A DNA stretch of 33,308 bases from Calothrix sp. MO_167.B12 (GCA_030066045.1 JASJCJ010000088.1:1-33308); one strand, 5' to 3'. Counted from the first letter of the stretch, positions 16,925 through 25,368 are shown. Numbers and translations are program-made. Notes: generated by a model from the letters alone, not told the origin.

Positions 16925-17731
16925 ATGGAACTCAATCTCAAAGGCAAACGCGCACTCATTACAGGCAGCAGCAGTGGTATTGGTGAAGCGATCGCTAAAA
17001 CTCTCGCTGCTGAAGGAGTATTTACGATCGTACATGGTCGTAACGAACAACGAGGGCGTGAAGTGATGGATGAAATCATTCAAAATGGTGGCAAAGCAGC
17101 AGTTGCCATCGGCGATCTTTCAAAAGACGAATCGGCACAAAAGGTTGCCCAGGAAGCAATGCAGGCATTCGGAGGAATTGATATTCTGGTGAATAATGCA
17201 GGTGGAGGAGGCTCCCTCAGTTGGTTCGATGCTTCTACAACAGACTGGGCTAATGCCTACCAGCAAAATGTCATTTCCACTATTCGCATGATTCAGCATT
17301 TTGCCCCCCTCATGAAAGAATCTGGATGGGGACGAATCATTAATATTGCTAGTGGTGTTGCAACACAGCCCACGACAGCCATTGCCGATTATGCAGCAGC
17401 TAAGGCTGCGGTGGTTAACCTAACAGTAAGTTTGGCAAAGGAACTCGCTTACAGTGGAATCACTGTCAACACCATTTCACCTGGTACTATTCGTACACCT
17501 GGTTTAGAAAAAGCAGTGCGTGGTATTGCAGCAGAGCAAGGTTGGGATACTGATGACTGGTCAGAATTAGAGCAGCGAACAGCCCGTGAAATCTGGCCAA
17601 ATCCAACTGGACGCATTGGGCGGATTGAAGATATTGCCAATATGACAGCTTATTTAGCTAGTCCTCTAGCGGGGTTCATTAATGGTGCTAACTATCGAGT
17701 CGATGGTGGCAATATTGCTTCAATTAATTAA
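16925..17731 (+). CDS. SDR, FabG-like oxidoreductase (268 aa)
   Basis: Complete classical SDR with TGSSSGIG (13-20), NNAG (90-93), Ser143, Tyr156 and Lys160 (YAAAK), and the C-terminal YRVDGG typical of FabG-like enzymes. HGRN after the second strand suggests NADP. It is the first gene of a LysR-controlled operon: the quinone-oxidoreductase-like gene follows after 20 bases, then the F420-type reductase gene. This gene is intact, while both downstream genes are broken by insertion elements. Substrate unknown. Confidence 0.92.
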   Translation: MELNLKGKRALITGSSSGIGEAIAKTLAAEGVFTIVHGRNEQRGREVMDEIIQNGGKAAVAIGDLSKDESAQKVAQEAMQAFGGIDILVNNAGGGGSLSWFDASTTDWANAYQQNVISTIRMIQHFAPLMKESGWGRIINIASGVATQPTTAIADYAAAKAAVVNLTVSLAKELAYSGITVNTISPGTIRTPGLEKAVRGIAAEQGWDTDDWSELEQRTAREIWPNPTGRIGRIEDIANMTAYLASPLAGFINGANYRVDGGNIASIN

Positions 17732-17751
17732 TCAAGTGAGGAAAACTAACA

Positions 17752-18249
17752 ATGACAACGACTACTCGTGTTTACCGCTTCCATCAATATGGCAATCCCG
17801 ATGTTCTACAGTTGGACTCTTTACCACTAGCAGAACCCAAAGCAGGTGAAGTTCGGGTGCGAGTTCAGGCGATGAGTTTGAATCGAGCCGATTTGCTATG
17901 GATGGCAAATAACTATGTTGAAACGCCACAACTGCCTTCTCGTTTGGGTTATGAAATTGCAGGGATAGTAGAAGCTGTTGGTGCAGAGGTGACAGAATTT
18001 AAGATAGGCGATCGCGTCAGTTCTATTCCTGCTTTTTCTATTAGTGATTATGGTAACTTTGGTGAAACGGCAATTCTACCCGTTCGCGGTTTGATGAAAA
18101 CCCCAGATAATTTTACTCCTGCCCAAGGAGCAGGTTTTGCCTTTGCCTACTTTACAGGATACTTTGCCCTACTGGAATTGGCACATCTCCAACCATACCA
18201 AACGGTACTAATTACCGCAGGAACTAGCACAACTGGATTAGCAGCCATT
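17752..18249 (+). pseudogene. zinc-free MDR / quinone oxidoreductase, 5' part, interrupted
   Basis: N-terminal 166 residues of a medium-chain dehydrogenase/reductase of quinone-oxidoreductase type: YGNPDVLQLDSLPLAEPKAGEVRVRV, then GYEIAGIVEAVGAEVTEFKIGDRV, then the start of the cofactor fold, TVLITAGTSTTGLAAI. The reading frame is then replaced by foreign sequence at about 18250 (stop TAG at 18283). The C-terminal part resumes at 18571 in the same frame. About 50 codons expected between GLAAI and DAVAG, covering the second half of the Rossmann fold, are missing, so simple removal of the insert would not restore the enzyme. Confidence 0.88.
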
Positions 18250-18570
18250 TACCGAAAATTTGGGTTTAAAGCCTCGTGCTTCTAGCACGGCTTTTTATGA
18301 TATTCTATGTCTAGCGGTAAAGCGCACATATAAAAGGCGAAGTAGGTCAAGCGGACGACTCCTGATCCGGAACCCTGGTAGCATAAATCCTAAATCTTGT
18401 ACTAAATGTGGGAGTAAAGTGAAAATTAATAAATCATTTCAAACGCGGTCGGGCAGTCCGTGTGTGCTTGTGGACGTATCCAAACGGGGAAGTTTGAATA
18501 CTTGTATTTAGATTTCCAGGGCGGACGGATGAAGCAGGAATCCTCGTTCCTTTAGGTCGAGGAGTGTCAA
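18250..18570 (+). mobile_element. decayed IS200/IS605-type remnant (about 320 bp)
   Basis: It begins with a hairpin (GCC-T-CGTGC-TTCTA-GCACGGC, about 18270-18292) and ends with a right-end-like structure: GGAATCCTCG, TTCCTTTAGG, CGAGGAG and GTCAA (18566-18570). This is the same plan and terminal sequence as the right end at 19002-19034. Between them there is no transposase gene; one open frame with a CTKCG fragment is a chance or decayed tnpB piece. It splits the quinone-oxidoreductase gene. Confidence 0.65.
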
Positions 18571-18936
18571 GATGCTGTTGCAGGTGCGCTGAGTGAGAAA
18601 CTGGTACAAGCAACAAGAATTCGGGGTCACTGGATTGTCTATGGTTTGCTGGATACGGAGAATATAGGAATTTTCCCGTGGCTGTCAATGGCTACACGCA
18701 GCGTTCAATTCCATGGCTTGTACAAAGTATTTGATTTCACTGGAAATCGTCACTTGGGTTTGCTGGGAAATGAGGAAGCCTTTGCTCGCGCTAAGCAGTT
18801 CATTGCAGGGGGATTAAGTGATGGATCTTTCCCAGTAGTTATCGATCGCGAATTTCCAGGAATTGAATCTTTACCCGCAGCAATGGAATTGATGGCATCT
18901 AATCAAGCAAAGGGCAAAATTGTTGTCACTATTTAA
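18571..18936 (+). pseudogene. quinone oxidoreductase, 3' part
   Basis: Resumes at DAVAGALSEKLVQATRIRGHWIVYGLL and runs to the natural end (GIESLPAAMELMASNQAKGKIVVTI), the family's usual C-terminus. It has no start of its own close to the join; the ATG at 18646 is internal. It shares the frame of the 5' part across the 321-base insert. It is part of the gene begun at 17752. Confidence 0.88.
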
Positions 18937-18979
18937 CTCATGAAGAAACAATCCAAATAATTATCAAAAGGAGAAAGTA

Positions 18980-19001
18980 GTGAAAATAGGCATCGTTGGC
19001 A
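18980..19001 (+). pseudogene. F420-type NADP reductase-like gene, 5' end
   Basis: A GTG start with AGGAG 7 bases upstream encodes MKIGIVG and is then cut by the right end of the next insertion element at 19002. KIGIVG followed by a glycine-rich loop is the normal beginning of NADPH-dependent F420-reductase-like proteins. The matching remainder lies at 20861-21475. Confidence 0.7.
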
Positions 19002-19200
19002 TTGACACTCTGCACTCTAAAGAGACGCAGATTCTCTAAGAGTTTTTGCCGTATCTCTTAGATTTCCGACTGTCAACCACCGTGTACGCGGTTAAATCAA
19101 ATAAACTTAACTGCGTACACGGTGATTCGCAGGCATGGTTCCTGGACTCAACGCGCTTAGGCGTTGATGTCTTCACAGGCGTAACTTTCCCGCAGTCCGC
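19002..19200 (-). ncRNA. probable omega guide RNA of the second tnpB element
   Basis: By analogy with characterised elements, the RNA would cover the last part of tnpB and the right-end hairpins (19002-19034), with its guide just outside, in the start of the F420-reductase gene (from 19001 leftward). Only the element layout supports this; the 5' end is a guess. Confidence 0.35.
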
Positions 19201-20559
19201 AGGTAGAGTCCTTTTATTTTTTGGAAAGACTAATCCCACACGCTTGGCAATTGTTATAGAAGCTTTCGTGTCAGCGTGTTCTGTATGTCCGCAATTGGTG
19301 CAAAGAAATTTCTCTCCACTGCGGTTATTTTTATCGACGTGACCACATTGGGGGCACTCTTGGCTACTGTGTTTTGGATTGACTGCAATTACAGGCTTAC
19401 CCGCTTTAACAGCTAACCACGCAATCTTATTAAACAAGTCTCCCCATCCGCAATCAAGAATGACCTTGTTTAAACCAGTTTTTCTGGACGCGCCATTTTT
19501 CTTGTAACCGCCTTTACCGTCATGTTTTGGCTTGGCACGTTTAACCATGTTTTTTATGTTCAGGTCTTCACGCCCAATAGCGTCAGCAGTTTTAACAATC
19601 TTGCTTGCTGCTTGCCAGTTGTAACCTTCACGACGTAATGCTAATTTATGCTTTGTTCTGGTTATTTTTTTGAATGCCTTAGCCTTGTTCTTAGATCCTT
19701 TAAGCTTGCGACTAGCAGCACGCTGTCTTATGGCTAACCTTCTTGCTGTTCGAGAATTGGTCGTTATTCTGACGTTTTCGACAAAGCTACCATCTGAGAC
19801 GGCAACCAGCTTATTAACACCTACATCAATCCCCACCACCGATTTAACTTCATTGACTGGCTTCTCTTGGGGTAAGTCATCAGATATCTCAACCAACATA
19901 GAGATAAACCAGTAACCGCCTGATGTCTTAACAGTGCAAGTCCTAACATCTTTGACAAGTTTTAAATCCCTACTGTTATGCATTTTGACATTACCAATAC
20001 CAGGGAGATAGAAAATAGCATAACTGTCCTTGATAGACCCTATCTTGACTTGCTTCGGTTTGTACTCAAAAGATTTCAGTGCCCGCAGATAACGAGGGTA
20101 TCCTCTACCATGCTTCCAGAAGTTAGTAAATGCTGCATCCAACTTGGCAATGTTGCGTTGCAAGACATCTGAATTAATGTTCCCAAAGGCAGGAATTTCA
20201 TGACGCAACTGGGTTGTTACCTTCATTTGAACGCCAGACGCACTATCCCATTTGACGACACCCTTTGATGTCTTCAAAGCTTTGCCTAAATCCCTTGGAA
20301 CAACACCGTGTTTAATTACTGGACAGGTTAAAGGGCAGCAAGAACCATATTCTGTTCTTGATTCAGTATCACACCAACTCCCCCAAGCATAAACAACAGA
20401 GGTGTCAATATCTTGGTTGTTAGTGTCAAAACCAATGTTTCTTTCTCTAAGTGCATAATTACGATGCTTTCTTAGAGTTGTTAACCATTGTGACATTTGT
20501 ATCTTTTGAGACTTTGTAGGCTTCAACTTAAAATTCCATCTAATTTGCACTTGAATCAC
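19036..20559 (-). CDS. tnpB: TnpB-family RNA-guided nuclease (507 aa)
   Basis: The RuvC-like residues are present: Asp245 (VGIDVGVN), Glu331 (GREDLN) and Asp430 (HADTKAS). The zinc finger is Cys402, Cys405, Cys420, Cys423. An N-terminal CPLTCP motif (75-80) is shared with the other TnpB in the window, though overall the two proteins differ strongly. The stretch after the third Asp has TKASITIAK in place of the usual NAAxNI. The start is GTG behind a GGAAAGGGG run. The C-terminal tail of about 65 residues is long and basic. It is probably an active or recently active guide nuclease, but this element has no TnpA of its own. Confidence 0.92.
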   Translation of the reverse strand: MIQVQIRWNFKLKPTKSQKIQMSQWLTTLRKHRNYALRERNIGFDTNNQDIDTSVVYAWGSWCDTESRTEYGSCCPLTCPVIKHGVVPRDLGKALKTSKGVVKWDSASGVQMKVTTQLRHEIPAFGNINSDVLQRNIAKLDAAFTNFWKHGRGYPRYLRALKSFEYKPKQVKIGSIKDSYAIFYLPGIGNVKMHNSRDLKLVKDVRTCTVKTSGGYWFISMLVEISDDLPQEKPVNEVKSVVGIDVGVNKLVAVSDGSFVENVRITTNSRTARRLAIRQRAASRKLKGSKNKAKAFKKITRTKHKLALRREGYNWQAASKIVKTADAIGREDLNIKNMVKRAKPKHDGKGGYKKNGASRKTGLNKVILDCGWGDLFNKIAWLAVKAGKPVIAVNPKHSSQECPQCGHVDKNNRSGEKFLCTNCGHTEHADTKASITIAKRVGLVFPKNKRTLPADCGKVTPVKTSTPKRVESRNHACESPCTQLSLFDLTAYTVVDSRKSKRYGKNS

Positions 20560-20607
20560 CCCCTTTCCTTTGTTAGCATATGCCTAGTTTAGTCATCACT
20601 TCTAAAT

Positions 20608-20793
20608 ATGTCAACAGGTAAAGGCAAAAAAAGAGTTAAAAATGTGCCAGTATTGCACGATGAAATCAAGAAAAGGCACGGTATCTTATTAACAGATACC
20701 GCATGGGCAGCACTAGTCAAAAAAGCCAAAGAAGACAGCGTTAGTGTTAGCGAAATGATAGAGTCTTGGGCAAGAAGTTTTGAATGCAATTAA
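20608..20793 (+). CDS. small ribbon-helix-helix-like protein inside the tnpB element (61 aa)
   Basis: MSTGKGKKRVKN forms a basic tail. The following HGILLTDTAWAALVKKAKEDSVSVSEMIESWAR has the strand-helix-turn-helix pattern of small ribbon-helix-helix DNA-binding proteins (LTDTAWxxL then SxSExIExxxR). It diverges from tnpB with 48 bases between starts, occupying the place where tnpA stands in the other element. It could repress tnpB transcription from the shared gap; this is inference. A real gene is likely, given its composition and the conserved-looking motif. Confidence 0.6.
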   Translation: MSTGKGKKRVKNVPVLHDEIKKRHGILLTDTAWAALVKKAKEDSVSVSEMIESWARSFECN

Positions 20794-20860
20794 AATTGCC
20801 CGTATCGCGCTTCCTCTTCGCTTTAAAAAGAACGAAGCTCCCGCGCTACCGCGCATTTTC

Positions 20861-21475
20861 GGTGGACACCAGGTATTTTTTGGTTCCCGCAATGCAGCAA
20901 AAGGACAGTCAGTAGGTGAATTTGTGGGAAATAACGCCCAAGGAGGTACTAACGATGAAGCGGTTGCCTTTGCAGAGATAATTTTGTGGACAGCACGGGG
21001 AGTTATGCCATCTACCCTGTTGGCTAACCCTAGTTTGCTTGATGGCAAAATTTTGATTGATTGTAATAATCAAGAAATTCCACCGGGGTTTGCTTACCCG
21101 GAAATTACTGAGTCCCTGGCAGAGAAGATAGCAAAAGATGTACCCAATGCCAGGGTGGTCAAGGCTTTTAATACAATGGCACAGGAAGTATTTGAGATTG
21201 GGACTGAGACATTAAAAGCACATCAGGTTTCCGTATTTATCGCTGGAGATGATGCTGATGCGCGGCAGGTGGTTGCTCGATTAGCTGATGAAATAGGGTT
21301 TTCTCCCTTGGATTGTGGAGTGTTGCGCCATTCTCGTTTAATTGAAACCGTTGCAGACTTCATTCGCTTGATTATTATTGGTGTCGAAAAAAATCCCTAC
21401 GCCACGATTTCTGTACATAACCTACCTTCAGCAACAACAACTCGTTTGGGTGGAAGGCAAGCTTCGGAACTGTGA
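20861..21475 (+). pseudogene. F420-type NADP reductase-like protein, 3' part
   Basis: Resumes at GGHQVFFGSRNAAKG and continues through the coenzyme-binding fold (AEIILWTARGVMPSTLL, GKILIDCNNQEIPPGF, VVKAFNTMAQEVFE) to a natural-looking end at 21475. This is the family of NADPH-dependent F420 reductase-like or NAD(P)-binding proteins, several of which in bacteria lacking F420 act on other substrates. The first glycine loop (GxGxxG) is lost at the junction, and the two parts are out of frame if joined directly. The upstream in-frame ATG at 20780 lies inside the element and is not a natural start. Confidence 0.85.
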
Positions 21476-21501
21476 CCATGGGCGGAAGTCGAAGCTATTA
21501 T

Positions 21502-21534
21502 AATGAATAATAATATATAATATTCATTATTCAT
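21502..21534. promoter_or_regulatory. palindromic operator before the P450-TetR operon
   Basis: AATGAATA (21502-21509) is mirrored by TATTCATT (21521-21528). A second overlapping pair, ATGAATAAT (21503-21511) and ATTATTCAT (21526-21534), is also perfect. TATAAT overlaps the left side (21499-21504). It lies just before the P450 ribosome binding site (GGAGGG). The TetR gene at the end of the same operon is the natural candidate to bind here. Confidence 0.6.
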
Positions 21535-21550
21535 GTTGGAGGGATATTCT

Positions 21551-22945
21551 ATGCCCAAAGCTCAAGTACCCTCAACCCCAGTTACAAAAAAGCGCGAGCG
21601 CAATTTACCGCCAGGACCACAAAGATATTTACTCTTTCAACTCCCAGAGCTTCAGCATCAGCCAATTGAATACCTCGATCGCATGTGGCGCGAGTATGGG
21701 GATTTAGTGCGTTTGCCTATTATGCCGGGGTTGACATTTTTGATTGCAGCGCATCCAGAGGGAGCAGAACACATCTTGTCTACCCATCAAGAACGATACG
21801 GGAAGCCAGATTTATTCTTGAAACCGATGGGTTTAGTACAGGGACAAGGACTTTTCACCAGTGAAGGAGAGTTTTGGCTCAAACAGCGCCGCTTAATGCA
21901 ACCTGCATTTCATCAAAAGCAACTGGTGAGGCTCCATGCTGTCATGCTGAGTTGTGTGCAATCTCTCTTGCATGAATGGGAAAAAAAGCCTGAAGGCGAG
22001 GTTATTGATATTGCAGCCGAAATGACGCGCCTCACATTGAAAATTGTCAGTTCAGCTCTATTTAGTGTTGATATTAGTGGAGAATCTGACAAATTGGGGC
22101 AAGCTTTTCGGACAGCTTTGGAATATGTCTATTATCGAATGAATACCCCACTAGCATTACCTGTTTGGATCCCCACACCTAAAAATCTCCAGTTTCGTCA
22201 AGCAAAACAAACTCTCGATCGCATTGTTTTAGAGATTATCCAGTCGCGTCGTCAAAATCCAACAGATACATGTGATTTGCTGTCAATGCTTCTAGCTGCA
22301 CGGGATGAGGACACTGGTGAAGGAATGAGTGATCGCCAACTGCAAGATGAAGTGATTACCCTAATCAATGCTGGACACGAAACCACAGCTACCTCTTTGG
22401 CTTGGACGTGGTATCTGCTGGGAACTCATCCGGATATTATGGCAAAAATGCAGGATGAATTACAAACCGTTTTAAATGGGGATATTCCAACATTTGAAAA
22501 GCTGCCACAACTACAATACACCCGTCGCGTGTTCGATGAATCTTTACGCCTTTGTCCTCCTGGATTAGGGTTAGTACCCAGAATTGCCTTAGAAGATGAC
22601 GAAATTCAGGGATACTTTATCCCTAAAGGTACGATTGTTAATATTACCCAGTATTTCATTTCTCGCCATCCTGAATTTTGGGAAAATCCAGAACAGTTCG
22701 ATCCCGATCGCTTTTTACCGGAAAAGGTGAATCAAAGACCAAAATTTGTCTATTTTCCATTTGGTGCAGGTCCACATATCTGCATTGGTAAAAGCTTTGC
22801 TGTGATGGAATCTACAATGATATTAGCAGCGATCGCCCAACGATTTCACATCGAATTAGTTCCCAATCAACCCATTGAAATCGATCCGAGATTTACCCTA
22901 CGTCCAAAATATGGCATCAAAGTTACAGTGAACAAAAGACATTAA
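21551..22945 (+). CDS. cytochrome P450, CYP110-like (464 aa)
   Basis: The start at 21551 is chosen for GGAGGG 7 bases upstream; an in-frame ATG at 21533 precedes that site. P450 signatures are all present: WxxxR-type WLKQR (109-113), I-helix AGHETT (274-279), ExxR as ESLR (330-333) and heme loop FGAGPHICIG with ligand Cys411. PPGPQRYLLF near the start and the overall layout match the cyanobacterial CYP110 family, whose known members hydroxylate fatty acids, alkanes or terpenoids. There is no membrane anchor, so it is probably soluble and uses ferredoxin. A TetR gene follows after 6 bases. Confidence 0.93.
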   Translation: MPKAQVPSTPVTKKRERNLPPGPQRYLLFQLPELQHQPIEYLDRMWREYGDLVRLPIMPGLTFLIAAHPEGAEHILSTHQERYGKPDLFLKPMGLVQGQGLFTSEGEFWLKQRRLMQPAFHQKQLVRLHAVMLSCVQSLLHEWEKKPEGEVIDIAAEMTRLTLKIVSSALFSVDISGESDKLGQAFRTALEYVYYRMNTPLALPVWIPTPKNLQFRQAKQTLDRIVLEIIQSRRQNPTDTCDLLSMLLAARDEDTGEGMSDRQLQDEVITLINAGHETTATSLAWTWYLLGTHPDIMAKMQDELQTVLNGDIPTFEKLPQLQYTRRVFDESLRLCPPGLGLVPRIALEDDEIQGYFIPKGTIVNITQYFISRHPEFWENPEQFDPDRFLPEKVNQRPKFVYFPFGAGPHICIGKSFAVMESTMILAAIAQRFHIELVPNQPIEIDPRFTLRPKYGIKVTVNKRH

Positions 22946-22951
22946 CCCATC

Positions 22952-23536
22952 ATGCAACGATTGGATGAGGCAAAACGAGAAGCGATTTTAAATGCAGCAA
23001 AGCAACGGTTGAGCCAGTATGGAGTTAGGAAAACAACCATGCAGGAGATCGCTGAAGATGTGGGAATTGCAGTGGGGACATTATATTTGTACTTCAAAAA
23101 CAAAAACGAAATTCTCATTGCAGCCGCTGAAGCATATACCCAACAACATTTAATAGATACTGAGAAGATTTTGCGATCATCAATATCTCCACCTGAAAAG
23201 CTTAAAACTTATTTAGTCAATCGCTTCCGTGCTGTTCGAGAGAGTCGCCTGAGCGGATCTCATGCTGCGGAGTTAGCTCGTGCTGTGATTCGCCTGAAAC
23301 CAGAATTACAGGAGGAACAAGGTAAGGTTGTTAGGAATAATGTGTTGAATATTCTCCAATCAGGAATTCAGACAAATTTGTTTCAAATTGATGATTTAGA
23401 ACGAGATTTGCAAGTGTTTTTGTACTCAATTGGTTACTTTTTTCCCATGCCTACCACTGAGAAATATTATGAACCTGAAGAAGAGAAACTATGCATGGTT
23501 ATTGATTGGTTTATTCAGAAATGGTGTAATAAATAA
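22952..23536 (+). CDS. TetR-family regulator (194 aa)
   Basis: HTH at residues about 9-55 (REAILNAAKQRLSQYGVRKTTMQEIAEDVGIAVGTLYLYFKNKNEIL), followed by a helical ligand domain. It starts 6 bases after the P450 stop with no clear ribosome binding site, which suggests translational coupling. Placing a repressor as second gene of the operon implies autoregulation together with the P450, probably through the palindrome at 21502-21534. The natural ligand may be a P450 substrate. Confidence 0.92.
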   Translation: MQRLDEAKREAILNAAKQRLSQYGVRKTTMQEIAEDVGIAVGTLYLYFKNKNEILIAAAEAYTQQHLIDTEKILRSSISPPEKLKTYLVNRFRAVRESRLSGSHAAELARAVIRLKPELQEEQGKVVRNNVLNILQSGIQTNLFQIDDLERDLQVFLYSIGYFFPMPTTEKYYEPEEEKLCMVIDWFIQKWCNK

Positions 23537-23570
23537 TTATTCAGTGCGTATCTTGCTAAACTAATTTGGC

Positions 23571-23723
23571 GATGAGTATCAGCCCACCGTTTTACCAATT
23601 AATGCTGTTTATAGAAGAGGTCGGTTTATACCTGCAAAAATCAGATGTTTTATAGATTTCTTTGCCCAAGAGTTTAAACTAGATCCTTGGGTGTCAGATT
23701 ATGGACAAGTTCAATATAAGTAG
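23571..23723 (+). pseudogene. 3' remnant of a LysR-type regulator
   Basis: Fifty codons read DEYQPTVLPINAVYRRGRFIPAKIRCFIDFFAQEF... to a stop at 23721. This matches the C-terminal end of LysR proteins of the same subgroup as 14343-15245, which ends DYRPPFVPFTALYLERRLVSPRIQAFVNFM. The upstream frame is closed by TAA at 23562. It is the only coding trace in the 360-base gap between 23536 and 23897. Confidence 0.65.
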
Positions 23724-23772
23724 TTATATAGGACTCATATTTGATTTTTGAAAAAAACGAGCGTACACTTTC

Positions 23773-23800
23773 TGTTCCCTGTTCCCTGTTCCCTGTTTCC
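23773..23800 (+). repeat. heptanucleotide tandem repeat TGTTCCC (3 perfect units plus 1 variant)
   Basis: Three exact TGTTCCC units (23773-23793) are followed by TGTTTCC. This is a short tandemly repeated repetitive sequence of the kind common in heterocyst-forming cyanobacteria. The rest of 23724-23896 shows no further gene or motif. Confidence 0.85.
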
Positions 23801-23896
23801 TACCATCACGAGTAATTTCACGAATCAAACCGGATTCCTATAGCAAACAGTGATATGTCCTAAGTATGACTGCACTCAAAGCTGAGAACTGAAAAT

Positions 23897-24745
23897 TTAA
23901 ATGCGATGGCGAAACTGTTTTGGTGTCACTCCTAAAAGTTTGCGAAACTGTGCCGTAAAATGGCTAGGAGTGGAAAATCCGACTTGATAGGCTATTTCTG
24001 CTGCCGACAATCCTGTCACTTTTAATAATACTTTTGCCTGTTCGATTCTACGTTGGAGAATGTAACGATGTGGTGGTTCTCCTACTAATGTTTTAAAGGT
24101 ACGGGCAAAATGAAACTCACTCATGGGTACCAATGCAGCAAGCTTGGCGATTGTTAATGTCTCTGCTAAATTTTCTTCAATATGATCTTTGATTTCTTTG
24201 AGTTTGAAGGTATCAAGAACACCTACTTCTGGGGAGGATTTCTCCTTGATCCCGCCGTAATTTCGTAGTAAATGTATTGCTAGTAAATTGCGTAATGATT
24301 CCACATACAAATTACCAGCCAAACCACCATTGACAGCCTCTGACTTCAATAATTGTGCTACATGTAAAATAGTCGGATCGGGAAAAATTACCCTGTGTTC
24401 TAACTCAATGGGAGTCGATATTCCGTTGTCATCTGCCAATTGGTTGATTAATTCTGGTTCGAGCAGTAAATTTACATATTCACTCTCTTTTTCTCGTCGA
24501 TGCCAAACAAACTCGCGGGATGAATATAAAAACACACTTCCTGCGGGTAGGGGAGTAGTTTGTGGTTTTCCTCCATCTACCGACCAAGTGACGCGATCAT
24601 GGGGAGCAAATGCTACACTAATCGCGTGTTTGGGCATGGCAAAATCAAAATCTCCAGTCTCTCCCAAATGACCGTACTCTACAATCAAGTCGTTCCACTC
24701 AGCTTTGATGATGGTAGCCTTTGCTTGTTGTTCTGGCTGTGGCAT
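23897..24745 (-). CDS. AraC-family transcriptional regulator (282 aa)
   Basis: An N-terminal cupin-like sensor domain spans about residues 10-150 (HAISVAFAPHDRVTWSVDGG, PAGSVFLYSSREFVWHRR). Two C-terminal helix-turn-helix units of AraC type span about 185-282 (IKDHIEENLAETLTIAKLAALVPMSEFHFARTFK; IEQAKVLLKVTGLSAAEIAYQVGFSTPSHFTAQFRK; GVTPKQFR). It reads in the same direction as the downstream-lying AKR and hydrolase genes, whose promoters share a TCTTGC direct repeat 21 bp apart, a spacing suited to AraC dimers. It is the likely activator of those genes. Ligand unknown. Confidence 0.93.
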   Translation of the reverse strand: MPQPEQQAKATIIKAEWNDLIVEYGHLGETGDFDFAMPKHAISVAFAPHDRVTWSVDGGKPQTTPLPAGSVFLYSSREFVWHRREKESEYVNLLLEPELINQLADDNGISTPIELEHRVIFPDPTILHVAQLLKSEAVNGGLAGNLYVESLRNLLAIHLLRNYGGIKEKSSPEVGVLDTFKLKEIKDHIEENLAETLTIAKLAALVPMSEFHFARTFKTLVGEPPHRYILQRRIEQAKVLLKVTGLSAAEIAYQVGFSTPSHFTAQFRKLLGVTPKQFRHRI

Positions 24746-24851
24746 CGGGAAGTAGAATGCTTACATAAGTTTACTTATCTTAATTTACTATAGCAATCCC
24801 TACCACTTTCTTAGCAATCTCCAATAGGTTGGATAGAGATGGGCAAAAATT

Positions 24852-25244
24852 TTACACTTGATTGCTAATCTCACAAGCCATAATCATTGCAGTCACAATT
24901 GCAAAAACGAATTCTTTACTCAATATTTTGGGAGTTTCCATTTCGGTTCGCAGTAGATATGCTAGATGCAGTATTGAGGGGTCAGTAATTTCTGTCTGGA
25001 TCAATTGGTGAGGTAAAGTAGAGATTGTTTGACCAGATATTTGTGCAAATAAAGATGGACTGAGGCTAATTTCTAAATAATCTCGCAGTGGATTCTGATA
25101 GATGCTATTCAACCAATCTGTTTGTAATTTTTCTGTGTTACTAACATACATAATTAAAGCATTTTTCAGCAAATTTATTGAAAGTATGTATTTGATGCTC
25201 ATATCATCCCATGAAGCTTCAATAATCAAATATTTTGGATGCAT
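24852..25244 (-). pseudogene. AraC sensor-domain remnant, no DNA-binding domain (130 aa)
   Basis: The start is taken at 25244, where CAGGAG lies 5 bases upstream. The product aligns by eye with the N-terminal half of the neighbouring AraC protein: IIEASWDDMSIKY against IIKAEWNDLIVEY, and DPSILHLAYLLRTEME against DPTILHVAQLLKSEAV. It ends after about 130 residues with no helix-turn-helix. It is probably a decayed tandem paralogue; a regulatory protein that forms mixed dimers is possible but speculative. Confidence 0.65.
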
Positions 25245-25368
25245 AAAAGCTCCTGTATTCGGTTTGTAGATACTCGATTTATTTGAAAAATTCGAGTATC
25301 TAAATAATCTTAATTTTCTAAGAAATTTCTGCAACTGACGATAAAATCAGCACATTGGGATAAAACAT

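Larger units (their letters stand above)
19002..20860 (-). mobile_element. tnpB-type element with a small divergent gene, no tnpA
   Basis: The element is oriented on the minus strand. Its right end at 19002-19034 reads, on that strand, GAATCTGCG, CTCTTTAGAG, GCAGAG and GTCAA, a hairpin plan like the other two elements here. Its left end is near 20840-20860, with a GC-rich hairpin (GCGC-TACC-GCGC). It carries tnpB (20559-19036) and a 61-residue gene reading outward (20608-20793). There is no Y1 or serine transposase, so mobility would require help. It splits an F420-type reductase gene, and about 14 codons of that gene are missing at the junction. Confidence 0.75.

Noticed and set aside
18260-18511. 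An 83-codon open frame with a CTKCG motif inside the IS remnant
   Set aside because: It covers the left-end hairpin and shows no TnpB catalytic motif. The single Cys pair is not enough for a zinc finger.
20780-20860. An in-frame ATG at 20780 giving a longer F420-type reductase start
   Set aside because: The 27 extra residues are translated from the left end of the tnpB element and do not resemble the family start; the true start lies at 18980.
23773-23800. Possible CRISPR array
   Set aside because: The unit is 7 bases with no spacers; it is a simple tandem repeat. No cas gene is present.
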